DNA from: Thinopyrum elongatum
Lineage: Eukaryota; Streptophyta; Magnoliopsida; Poales; Poaceae
Reading direction: 5' to 3'
Length of the DNA: 64,000 nt
Assembly (NCBI GenBank): GCA_011799875.1
Contig: CM022298.1
Span: 288,520,395-288,584,394 of the forward strand
Both the position numbers and the translations under genes were made by a program. The notes beneath the pieces are model-generated. The model saw only the letters and a list, made by a program, of their open reading frames with translations. It did no database searches and was not told the DNA's origin. Positions 54,606 through 64,000 of this stretch are shown here, piece by piece; the stretch's first letter is position 1, and every line of letters starts with the position of its first letter.

Positions 54606-54950
54606 ATAACCCCTGTTTTTAATTGAATTCATTCAATTTGACAGAAATTCATAGATATACACAGATAATACAATATTACACAACAAGCATATCCAACAAT
54701 ATATTTCCACAAGTCCAACATATATCCATATGACATAAGAAGTTTCCAACAACATATCCATAGTGACATACACATCCAAACAAGTTCCCAAACATGTTTT
54801 CATAACACAAAAGGAAGCACAAGGAGATATATGAGTCCATAATGCAAGCTTCCTCATCTCAAGCAAATCTGCAAATGGGAAAGATGAAAGCGAGAGAAAG
54901 AAGAAGAAGAAGAGGAAGAAAAGAAGAAGAAAAAGAAGAGAAATAAGACA
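54606..54950. other. AT-rich CACTA DNA
   Basis: No ORF of value. CATATCCA/AACATATCC words recur (54690-54770). The sequence grades into AAGAAGAAGAGG repeats at 54895. Confidence 0.4.
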
Positions 54951-55880
54951 AAAAAAAAATAAAATACCCCCACACCACGTCAACCCCTCAGAAAAGACAA
55001 AAGAGAGAGAAAAGAAAAAGACAAAACCGCCCCCAACAAAAGAAAAAAAGACAACAACGCTGAATACACCCTAAAAACGCGAATATTAGCAAAAGAAACA
55101 AAGAAAACGCACCACGCCACCAAAAAAAAGATAGAAAAACAAAGACTCTATAACACACAAAAGAACAATCGAACCAAACACTACCAAAACAACCACCACT
55201 CAGTTACCAAAAAAAAAACTACACCCAGTAAAATGAATAGAAAAACACCAACTGCAATGACAAAAAAAAAAAAAACAAAACCCTCCAAACTAGGAAACCA
55301 AGATTAAAAAGCAATAACAAACATTCCATCAAAACAAGAAGCAGACCGTGCGCTAACATCAGAAGCACAAAAAAAAAAAATAAGAACTAACAACAGGAAA
55401 GCAAGAACACAAGAAACCAAAAGACCACAAGAAAAAGAAAAGCACAACTTTACATAATCAACGCAAAAACAAACCAAAGAACGAACCATTAAAACTACGA
55501 AACGCAAAAAACAGCAAAATATAAACAAATTTCTTCAGACAACCCCCCCCCAAGAAAACAAACAAATCAATAGCAAAGAAGAAGACACCCAAAGAGAGAA
55601 AACAAGGCAATAAGAAAGACGGTAGGAAATAGAGAGGACAACAAAAAAAGAAAAGAAAAGGAGAAACCAAGAAAAAACAAGAGAAAACAAAAGAAACAAA
55701 CACACAGCAGAGCCGAAAGAAAAAAGATTCAAAGAAAGACAAGACCGAGAAAAAGAACAAAAAAATAAAAGAAGAAAAGAAAAGAAGAAAAAACAAAAAA
55801 TAGAGAGAAAGAGAGGAAAAAAAAAAAAAAACGGAGAAAAAGAAAGAAGAGGAAAAAAAAAGAGAAGAAGAAAAGAAAGA
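54951..55880. repeat. A-rich, T-poor low-complexity block
   Basis: Over 900 bp A is the dominant base and T makes up only about 6-8% (hand count about 60 T in 860 bp from 55021). There are many A runs of 7-14. Minus-strand 'ORFs' rich in Phe, Leu and Ser here are an effect of composition. Confidence 0.85.
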
Positions 55881-56460
55881 AAAGAAGAGGAAAATAAGAA
55901 GAAGATTTATATTCTCTTTCTTTCTCTCCTCCCCTCTTCTTTATCTTCTTCTTTCCAACAAATGTAGTTAAAAAAACCAATTTAGAGCTAAGCTAGGTAA
56001 ATGGTCATTTTGGTAGATAGCTAAGTTCAATGTATCATATTGGAGCTAACCTACGTAAAATTGGTCATTTTGGAGCTAAGCTAAGTTAAATGGATCAATT
56101 GAAGCTAACTAGGTAAACTTGGTCATTTTGAGCTAACCTACGTAAAAATGTCATTTTTTGCTATGCTAGGTAAAAATGCTTAGTGTGTAGGTCAATTTAG
56201 AGCTAACTTAGGTAAATAGGTCATTTTGGAGCTAACGCGGGTAAAATGGATCATATTGTAGCTAACTTAGGTAAACTTGGTCTTTTTGGAGCTAACGTAG
56301 GTTAAATGGATCATATTGGACTAACATAGGTAAACTTGGTCATTTGGAGCTAACCTGGCTAATTAGGCCATTTTGACATTACTAAGCTTATTGTGTCATT
56401 TTAGAGGACAACAAGCTAAGTATATGACATTTATGAGGTTAGCAAGGTTACTATGCCATT
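55880..56460. repeat. Degenerate repeat GGTCATTTTGGAGCTAAC.TAGGTAAA
   Basis: Ten or more units of about 35-60 bp (GGTCATTTTGGAGCTAA, then CTA.GTAAA.TGG) occupy 55985-56400. The same words return at 58420-58860, on the other side of the microsatellite block. Confidence 0.75.
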
Positions 56461-56469
56461 TACGAATAA

Positions 56470-57290
56470 AAACAGTAAGAGGAGGAAAAGAAGAAGAAGA
56501 AGAAGAAGAAGAGAAGAAAGAAGAGAAGAAGAAGAAGAAGAATAAGAAAAGAAGAAGAAGAATAAGAAGAGAAGAAGAAATGTTTTCTTCTTCTTCTTTT
56601 CTATTCTTCTTATCTTCTTCTCTTCTTCTTCTTCATCTCTTCCAGATTCCTTTTCTTCCTATTCCTTGATTTTCTTCATCTGTATTATGTCATTGTGGAC
56701 TAAATAGGCTAATATGTCATAAATGGGCTAAATAGGACTAAGCAAGAGGAGGGAAAAGAAGAAGAAGAATAATAATAATAAAGAAAAGAATAATAATAAG
56801 AAAAGAAAGAAGATAAGAAAAGAAGAAGAAATGTCTTTTTCTTCTTCTCTTTTCTTATTCGTTCTTCTTCTTCTTCTTTTCTCTTCCTATTCCTTCTTTT
56901 CTTCCTATTCCTTGATTTTCTTCATCTATTATGTCATTTGGGACTAAATAGGCATAAATTATGTCATTAAATGGATAAATATGGCTAAATAGGAAAGAAG
57001 AGAAGAAAAGAAGAAGAAGAAGAAGAAGAAGAAGAAGAAGAAGAAGAATAAGAAAAGAAGAAGAAGAAAGAATAGAAAAGAAGAAGAAGAAAGAAGAATA
57101 AGAAAAGAAGAAAGAAGAGTTCTTCTTCTCTTTTCTTATTTCTTTTCTTCTTCTTTTCTCTTCCTATTTCCTTCTCTTTCTTCCATTCCTTGATCTTTCT
57201 TCATCTTATTAGTCCAGTTGTGGAAGCTAAATAGGTAAATTATGTCACAAATGGACTAGAATAGGCTAAATAAGAAGAAAAAATACCGTA
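56470..57290. repeat. Three tandem units of (AAG)n..(CTT)n hairpin
   Basis: Each unit has a purine tract (AAGAAGAAG.., 56485, 56755, 57000), a pyrimidine tract (TTCTTCTTC.., 56585, 56835, 57120) and the tail ATTCCTTGAT(T/C)TTCTTCATC (56661, 56907, 57185) plus TATGTCA..TGGACTA. Unit lengths are 246 and 278 bp. Each tract pair is an inverted repeat. Confidence 0.8.
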
Positions 57291-58140
57291 TCACGGAGGT
57301 GAAGGGAACCGGTCGGGGCTGCGCCAGTGCAAGACTGCGGTGTGAAGGGACCGGTCGGGGGTTACCAAGGCCAGACGGAGAAGCATCGGTTTGCTGCTTG
57401 TCGGGAGGGAAGCATTCACACCAAAGGATCATTTTCAATTTGTTGTTAGCATGATGCAACATAAATGGGAATATAGTAACTAACGACCGTTCAAAATCAA
57501 ACTCACCGGTGGTGCGCGGAGCAATGGCTGGGGCATCGGAGGAGGGGTCTGACCGCTTTCTCGCACATTGCTCTACCACATTGGTGCTCACGAGTTAGTA
57601 TATTAGTAGTAATGGAAAAAACATTATGGTGCAATGATTTGGCTAATAGCAGGAGAACGGTACACCAAGATGCGTATAGGGCCCGGTTTTAGCATTTCCG
57701 GTTCCTCCTCACTCCTCCAACAGCCTGGGGGCCCGTCCTCCATCCGGGAGCTCCCTCTCCCTCCCTCCGCCTGGCCTCTCTGCGCCTCCAAAAGCGTGCT
57801 GCTGGTTGCTCTCTCTTTCTATAGAACAGCCTGCAACAACCACCACTCTTCGTTAGCATGTAATCATCGGACGGAGCAAACACAATGTAATGGATAGGAA
57901 AGGTATCGAGTCTGTATAACTAACCGCCATGGTGAGCTCCGATGGCCGGTGACCGAGGCATATCTCAGGATCAGAGCCTACTCTGGCGCTTCTTGATCTT
58001 TTTTTTGAAGGGAGGAGGTGGATACTTTGTGTTGTATTTTATGTGAGAGTCTTAGGAACAAGTAATCAGTCCATCCACCAATGGCTACGAGCCATGGGAC
58101 CTCCACCCACAGAAATCTAACACAGCTCTGTATTCAAAAG
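57291..58140. other. CACTA DNA without clear genes
   Basis: A GC-richer stretch with a 111-codon minus-strand frame (57591-57256) and a plus-strand frame (57634-57897); neither has a known domain or a supported start. The repeated word GTGAAGGGA(A)CCGGTCGGGG occurs at 57299 and 57341. It may contain the last exons or the 3' end of ORF2. Confidence 0.35.
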
Positions 58141-58399
58141 GGATCCTTGGCTCGGGTTAAAGTTCCTCCCATTTCCTTGCCTTCCCCTCGTCTTCTGACC
58201 TCACGAGCTTGTGGCGGGAGGAGATGTGGGTGAAGGTCTGGATGATATAGGGTCAGACGTCGAGAATGCCTTGGCCGTATGTACGGGGCACTATGGGCCA
58301 TGCCATAGAGGTCGAACAGACTTGGCACGGGCTTCTTGTTGTGGTGCGACTGAGAGAGAGGAACAAAATATTAGTCAAGGGCTCAAGCTAGCATGAAGA

Positions 58400-58890
58400 T
58401 TGAAATTGCTATGTAAATAAGGTCATTTTGGAGCTAAGTAAGGTTATTATGTCATTTTTGAGGAAAAAAAGCTAAGTTTAGGTCATTTTGGAGGTAACCA
58501 AGATTATTATGCCCATTTTGACCAAACTATGCTAATTATGTCATTATTGAGCTATCCAAGGTAGTTATGCCTTTTTTTAGCTAACTAAAGCATATTTAGG
58601 CATTTTATAGAGCTATCTTAGGTTATTATGTCATTTTAGAGCTAATTATGTCATAAATTAACAAGCTAAGATTATTTTACGTCATTATTGAGCTATCAAA
58701 GGTAGTTATGCAATTTTTTAGCTAACTAAAGCCTATTATGTCATTTTAGAGCTAATTATGTCATAAATGAACGAGCTAAACTAAGTTTAGGTCATTATTG
58801 AGCTATCCAAGGTAGTTATGCCATTTTTTAACTAAGTAAGCATTATTGAGCTATCCAAGGAAAAATGCTATCATGTAGAATGAAATTGCA
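58400..58890. repeat. Repeat GTCATTATTGAGCTATCCAAGG in an intron of ORF2
   Basis: Six or more degenerate copies of GTCATT(A/T)T.GAGCTA.C.AAGG.TA.TTATG with about 55-110 bp spacing. They are related to the array at 55985-56400. Confidence 0.65.
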
Positions 58891-59914
58891 TGAATCATGA
58901 AGCAAACCACATACCCAGTGACCCCCGTACTCAAACAGGTCGGAGCTCCCTTGATGGTGTGGCACACCAACCATTTGGGCACGCTTATCCTTGGCCCTTT
59001 AGTGTTCGACTAGCCATTTGGGAGAGCACCACTCATCCACCAACGCCTCCCAACAGTCCATCCTATCCGCACACCATCTCGGGGGCACCTAAGTTAGTCA
59101 AGAGAAATTTCAGCGCTACGCCTACGAATCAAATCAAGAGAACTAAGTTCAAGGCCTTAAGAATAGGTAATTACCAGCATGTACTTCTCCTTAGTCAGAA
59201 ACTTGCCGCGACACTTCTTCTTCGCCCTCCTAATACCCTTCGAGGCGTAGTAGTCTCGAACGGCCTGCAGCCGAGCCTCGTGCCGTAAGTTCTTAAGTAG
59301 GCGCTTGCACTCGACTTCGACAACCGAAGCCGCAGCCTCCTGCTCTCCATCTGAAATCCTGTAGAAGGTCTGCAGTCAAAAAGACAACGCTGATTAGTAA
59401 AATCACTACGTACTGTTGATCTTTAATTCTGTAAAGGAGAAATTACCCAGAACCGACGGAACACAATGTCGGCCACCGTCTCGCACTCGACACCGGCGAC
59501 CATCTCCCCCGGCGGGGCCGGGGCAGCCTCGTACAGCTCCCAGCTAAGTGCTAGCTGTGGAACCTGACCCTCACCGGGCAACGTGACCCACCCAGGGAAG
59601 TGCTGCCGGCAAAGCACACCAAGGACCTGGTTGGGCCTGCGGACACCACGGGGGTGTACCCAGCCCCTGCAGTATGTCAAGGCCAATGCATTAGATATTA
59701 ATTTGGAGAAACATGAAGGCAAAAGGTTAAAAAAGAGTAAATTCACTTACTTCAACCCATTAGGCTGTATCAACCACCTCTGGTCGGGGGTCGTCGGCAC
59801 GGGCGGGAGCTTTGTACCGCCACGCTGGTAGACCTTCTTGCCCTTGTCAACCATCTCGCCCTCGCTGTAGCTATCATCAGAGAAGGTGTCCTCGCTATCA
59901 TCAGTAGGGCCACT

Positions 59915-60180
59915 AGCATCTGGAGTCTCGTGCGAAGAAGACTCCGGGACTGGAGTCTTCTGGGACGAAGACTCTGGGACCGGACTCACGTGGGGCGAAG
60001 GAGAGGCGCCCAGAGTCTGGTGGCGCGAAGGATCAGCGACCCCAGTCTGGTGGGGCGAAAGATCCACGACCCAAGTCTGGTGGCGCGAAGGAGAGGTGAC
60101 CCCAGTCTGGTGGGGCGAAGGATCCGCGACCCGAGTCTGGTGGGCCGAAGAATCGACGACCGGAGGCTCATGGACCGGAG
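59915..60180 (-). repeat. 30-bp in-frame tandem repeat in CACTA ORF2
   Basis: The word GTCT(G/T) recurs exactly every 30 bp (59955, then 60015, 60045, 60075, 60105, 60135, with a variant at 59985). It encodes ten-residue units such as SPHQTGVADP and SRHQTWVVDL, about eight copies. Confidence 0.85.
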
Positions 60181-60614
60181 TCCGAGATGGGTCCACGTCA
60201 GACGGAGCGGTCCTGTGGTCGGGTGAATCAGCTAGGGGTGGCGGCGAGGAAGGCGTAGCAGCCTTCCTACCTCTCCCGCTGCCACGTCCACCTCTAGCAG
60301 CCTTCTTCGTCCTCCCCCGACCTCTGCCGGCCGAAGAAGAAGGGCCCGCCGGTGCTGACTGCATACTGTCTAGCAGCGCTCTCCGGAGGGGCTGGGCTGG
60401 AATAATGGAAGCACCCCTCCCAGGAGCGCTCGCACGAGGCTCGGAGCGCTCTGGACCCTTGCCCACCATCCTGTCAACACCTGCAATGACAAAAAGTAAA
60501 CGACATTAGTATAACATAAAATTTTTGAATAACTGACATGAATACTATGTATATAATTTCAGAGTATCATCATCATGAACATAATAAAAAATTGAATACC
60601 TGACATTACTAATA

Positions 60615-63600
60615 TTACTCTGAATCGTCTATATATGCTCCGGGATCATTAAATGCATCATCATCATCACTATCAGTGATGAGCTCATCATCATCATTAA
60701 TAAATGCATCAACATGTGGAAGGCCTCCTTTACGTAATTGTTCAAGCATTGAAAGGTCATCTGCAGCAGTAACTTCTTCTTGTTCCGGCTCTTCTTGTTC
60801 CGGCTCAGGGGTGAAGTCGGATTCACTATCGCTGTCTACTTCAATGTTCAGGGGTACAGTTGAGCGGTTCTTGAAATGTTTTTTGGAAAGACGTGTTTCT
60901 TGGAAGAATTCTCCTTCGTCATATGTGTCTTGGTCATAATCCTCTTCATTGGGGGGAGGTGGTCTAACACGTGGCGGCACTTCATAAACGACATCCCAAC
61001 CACTGCAGATGAATCACTTTGACAGGCCCACGGTAGATAGAAAACTTGGGTTGCCTTGGTGAGCCATTCATATGACATTCGGGAACATCCAAATGGGTTG
61101 CTTTGTTTGATTCGACTGAGCCCTATATGTTCATGAGTCTTCTAGTATCCTTCGCTGGAAAATGGAACCATACATCTGAAGACTACGACGTTTGGTGGGT
61201 TTTCACCATAGATGAATGAAGTTCATAAATTGCTTCAACTCTTCCATAATACCAATACCTCCTTCGCCGATAGCAGAGAACAACAATTTGTAGACCTTCG
61301 GTCGGCCATAGATAGCTCTTTGCCATAGGTACGAAAGCGGGATAGCCGTTGATGTCGCATTTTCAAGATGAACGGACCTTATAGTCAAAACCATTAGCTA
61401 CTTGTCTCAATTCGGCATCCATAATCTCTGAATTAGCCTACAAGTTTAATACGAAAGGATTGTTGCATTAGTCGCAAATTAGCCAAAGAAATGAAATGGT
61501 CTAATGGAAATTACCGTTTGTTTGAACCAAGAGATGAAACCGGGATAGGCGCCTCCTTGCTTTGCGAGAAGCTCATACTCTTCGATGGAATCCTTTTGTT
61601 CACTTTCACCTACGAGAGATATGGCGACGTATCGACTGCATCAAATATCCCGGAATAAGAGCAGTCAAAGGAATTAGAAATTGCGAAAACAATGTACGGA
61701 GATCTTACTCGTGTACGGCCCGCACTTCTGTTAGGTTGTTGAAGAGATACAGCGAAATGGTCCCCATTCTTCAACACCCAACGGTACTGGGTTTCCAACC
61801 ACTGGCTGGTCAAGATCCCCTTTGAATAGGCTGAGGTTGGATTGACCTTTTTAGTGTGTCAGGCATTGTACCGAGGCTTCGGATTATGCATATGGACGAT
61901 TTTGGCTTCGTAGTGTGCGTGTCACGAAGTGTTGCCGCCTCCCTCAGTGATGATGCCTCGGCCATCGGTGCTTCATTCACGTTTGTTTTACATTTGCTCG
62001 AAGCGTCTTCTTCATCTTCAGTTAGTAGCACCAACGATTTGCACGGGCCCCCCAATCTTGCCTCGGTCGGGAGATGCAAAAATCAGTGCTGCATTGGATT
62101 AAACATGCTCGGTTCGGAAAGATTTTCTCTACTACTTTGCAGATCAATCCGGTGCCAACTGTTCCATTTCTTCGAGGAGGCCATGCGATAGTTCTTTCGT
62201 CACAAAACACGGAAAGAAATAGCTCATCTGCTCAGACTTCAGCCATTCACTCAGGTGAAGCCACGCAACATCACCGGCATTATCCGCTCAATCCATATGT
62301 GGCCAATCGACTTTTTAGACCAAATATTTTCAATTTCAAGACTCGCTCCCCTCTTTAGATTTGCTGCATACCCATCGGGAACATCAACTGCATTTTCCAC
62401 CCCACAGAATAATTTCCCTCATAGCTGGCCTTCCAAATGAACCATGCCTTGGCTTCGTGAAGTTCCGCTTTCCTTCGGATCTTGCATGTTTTGTAACGGT
62501 CTATCCCAGCTCCTCTTGATCGACTCTAGCCTTAGGATTATCCTTTGACTTCCCCTCTATGCCGAACAATGTGCCAAAATGGCTTCGGCGATGTTCTTTT
62601 CGGTGTGCATCACTCGATGTGTGTGGGCAAAGGAGGTCTTTGAAGTAAGGCAGATCCCATAGAGCATTTCTTGTGAGTCCAGGCGTGTTCCTTTTATACC
62701 CCTTGAAATACCCTGGACGCACTGGATCTGGCTCGAGAGCGTTTAACTGATCTAGGGTGGTTGTGCCTGTCAACGCAGGTGGTGCAGAGTGTTTGACAAC
62801 TCTACCTTTCATGAAATCTTCTTGTCTTTCCTGAACTTATGGTGAGGATCCAGAAACGGTCTATGCAAGTCAAGCAACTATACTTGTGCCCTCGGTCATC
62901 CAACGAAACTCAAGAGCTCCCTTGCATGTGGGGCACGGGAACCTTCCATGCACACACCAGCCAACGAATAGCGCATACGCCGGCAAGTCATGCGTCGAGT
63001 ACATGTACCAGGCACGCATTATGAAGTTCTTTTTGCTAAAGGCGTCGTTGTCTTGAACCCATTATCCCAAGCTTCTGCAATTCGTCCTTAAGCGGCTGCG
63101 TACACATTCATATTCTTCCCCGTATATTGGGGCGCCTGGAAATTATCAACGTCAGGAAAATGTTCTTTCTTTGCATAATCTGTCCGGGGGGAGATTGAGT
63201 GGAATGACAAACACGGGGCCACAACTGTATTGGGTTGCCGTCGACCTACACACTGAACCCATCCGTGCTGACGGCGACTCGAGGATGCCTTGGATCTGCC
63301 GTTTTTTCCTTATGTAATGCATCGAGCGCTTCCACGCTTCACCATCCGATGTGTGCACCATCATCACATTCCCATCTGCATCACGTTCGGTTACTTTTGC
63401 CCGTTTTTGTCCATGTCATATGTCTGGCCGTCTCTTTGACCATGAAAAGACTTGAAGTCTTGGTACGATTGGCAAATCCGAAGAACATTAACGGGTATTT
63501 TGGTCTGCGTCTTCTCACCCATACATTGTCTACCACACATACCTGGATGACTCGCAAATGGGCAATAGTTCAAGTCCTCATACTGTGCCTAAATAAGACA

Positions 63601-63995
63601 CATCCTTTCTCACAGGCATGTATCTTCTCATAGGGCATCTTAAGAGCACGGAGGATTTGTCTGACTGGTACAGGTTTGTAGGTAGCACATGGCCTTTGGG
63701 TAGAAATCGTCCGAATAACTGTCATCTTGGCGTCGTAGCATTCTCTACCCAAGTTGAACTGAGCCTTCAAAGCCATGATTTGTGAGATGGCATCCAGCTG
63801 ACAAAGCTCAGTGTGCTCGTGGAGAGGACGTTTTGAGGACTCCAACATTTCAGTGAAGGCCTTTGCAGATTCCTCATATCCTCGTCCGAGTCCCGAGCAT
63901 CGTTCAAAGTCTTGCACATGTCTTCCATCCCGGTCGTACCATGCTCGTCGGTGCGACGACGAACCCACTGGTCTGGCACGTTGGCAGACCACCAT
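60615..63995 (-). pseudogene. CACTA TNP2 transposase, frameshifted, N-terminus off the window
   Basis: Minus-strand pieces follow the order of plant TNP2 (Transposase_21) proteins. First come LRALKMPYEKIHACEKGCVL (about 63650-63600), CARYEDLNYCPFASHPG and MMMVHTSDGEAWKR with YSCGPVFVIPLNLPP. Then come GTTTLDQLNALEPDPVRPGY, PYFKDLLCPH and FGTLFGIEGKSKDNPKARVD (62812-62501). HLPTEARLGGP (62080) follows, with GEGGIGIMEELKQ near 61260. The acidic C-terminus with EEDYDQDTYDEGEFFQET ends at 60615 (YIDDSE). At least six shifts or stops separate the pieces, so no transposase can be made. The transposase catalytic core is partly in the broken region. Confidence 0.8.
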
Positions 63996-64000
63996 GAAAT

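Larger units (their letters stand above)
58150..60469 (-). pseudogene. CACTA ORF2 (TNP1-position gene), spliced
   Basis: The start MVGKGPERSEPRASAPGRGA at 60469 opens a low-complexity exon with RGRGRTKKAARGGRGSGRGR and ten-residue repeats of SPHQTGVADP type. Splicing gives exons 60469-59751, 59666-59447, 59369-59175 and 59088-58915, each with GT..AG ends and in one frame. They encode RRPNQVLGVLCRQHFPGWVT, FYRISDGEQEAAA, HEARLQAVRDYYASKGIRRA, DCWEALVDEWCSPKWL and VGVPHHQGSSDLFEYGGHW, the pattern of the plant CACTA ORF2 (Transposase_24-like) protein. One TAA (58999-59001) falls where Gln fits. A further exon near 58360-58150 (FDLYGMAHSAPY) is likely. Its role in CACTA elements is probably terminal binding; this is inferred from position. 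Confidence 0.7.
53879..64000 (-). mobile_element. CACTA (En/Spm) DNA transposon, runs off right edge
   Basis: The terminus CACTACAGGAATCAG starts at 53879 and is followed by about 24 subterminal TTTGCCG(T/A)C words in both orientations. Two genes on the minus strand follow the usual CACTA layout: TNP2 (beyond 64000 to 60615) and then ORF2 (60469 to about 58150). The visible terminus is therefore the 3' end of the element. Low-complexity and tandem repeats fill 54606-58140. The 3-bp target duplication (gga, 53876-53878) needs the other end for proof. Transposition would be by cut-and-paste, but both genes are damaged. Confidence 0.85.

Noticed and set aside
55458..55980. Minus-strand frames rich in Phe, Leu and Ser that look like membrane proteins
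   Set aside because: They mirror the A-rich composition of the plus strand; there is no start context, no conserved domain and overlapping frames look alike.
57256..57897. Possible host gene exons (111-codon minus and 87-codon plus frames)
   Set aside because: No recognisable domain, no splice support, and the position is inside the CACTA element.
59915..60180. Regular 30-bp repeats as a CRISPR array
   Set aside because: There are no spacers between repeats, the period is in frame with ORF2, and the context is a plant CACTA element.

Overview
The window is transposable-element DNA from a large, repeat-rich grass genome, most likely a Triticeae cereal (wheat, barley, rye or Aegilops). The basis is the density of nested LTR retrotransposons, the dual-RNase-H Gypsy elements of the Tat lineage with antisense ORFs, the SIRE-type Copia LTR, and the CACTA transposon with TTTGCCGTCTGC subterminal repeats. 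I found no host gene, tRNA, rRNA, CRISPR array or bacterial feature. Every coding region belongs to a mobile element and nearly all are broken.

Layout from left to right. 1-4923: a minus-strand Tat-type Gypsy element (element C) whose pol is deleted; its plus-strand antisense ORF, the start of its gag, the PBS and the 5' LTR (4020-4923) remain. It sits in the internal region of element B. 4924-14538: two copies (B and A) of a minus-strand, essentially non-coding LTR element, arranged LTR-internal A-truncated LTR-internal B. A 181-bp Gypsy integrase scrap lies between the truncated LTR and the PBS of B. 14539-16180: an island with a CACTA TNP2 fragment, a small palindrome, a CT-rich tract and degenerate TAGTTTAGG repeats. 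16181-23490: a minus-strand Tat-type element (E) with 3' LTR, a spliced antisense gene with its own TATA box, tandem-repeat spacers and the 3' end of pol; the rest of its pol lies beyond the right edge. 23491-53878: a cluster of plus-strand Gypsy elements inserted in the integrase of E. Copy 1 has its 5' LTR and a whole gag-pol. Copy 2 lacks its 5' end and is interrupted by element F. Element 3 is inserted in the 3' LTR of copy 2. A 5'-truncated Copia element (31883-38223) joins copy 1 to copy 2. Element F (44565-50684) is a complete non-coding LTR element with matched 486-bp LTRs. 53879-64000: a CACTA DNA transposon inserted in the gag of element 3. It has its CACTA terminus, subterminal repeats, low-complexity DNA, a spliced ORF2 gene and a frameshifted TNP2 transposase running off the window.

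The nesting is therefore E, then copies 1 and 2, then element 3, then CACTA, with F and Copia as side insertions. Inactivation is mainly by nonsense changes, many of them C-to-T at Gln or Arg codons (CAG to TAG, CGA to TGA), plus small deletions at microhomology. I see no convincing undescribed system. The observations most worth a second look are an in-frame UAG shared by both Gypsy copies exactly between protease and reverse transcriptase, antisense genes with their own promoters, a block of about 0.9 kb almost without T, and a CACTA ORF2 that splices to a nearly open frame.
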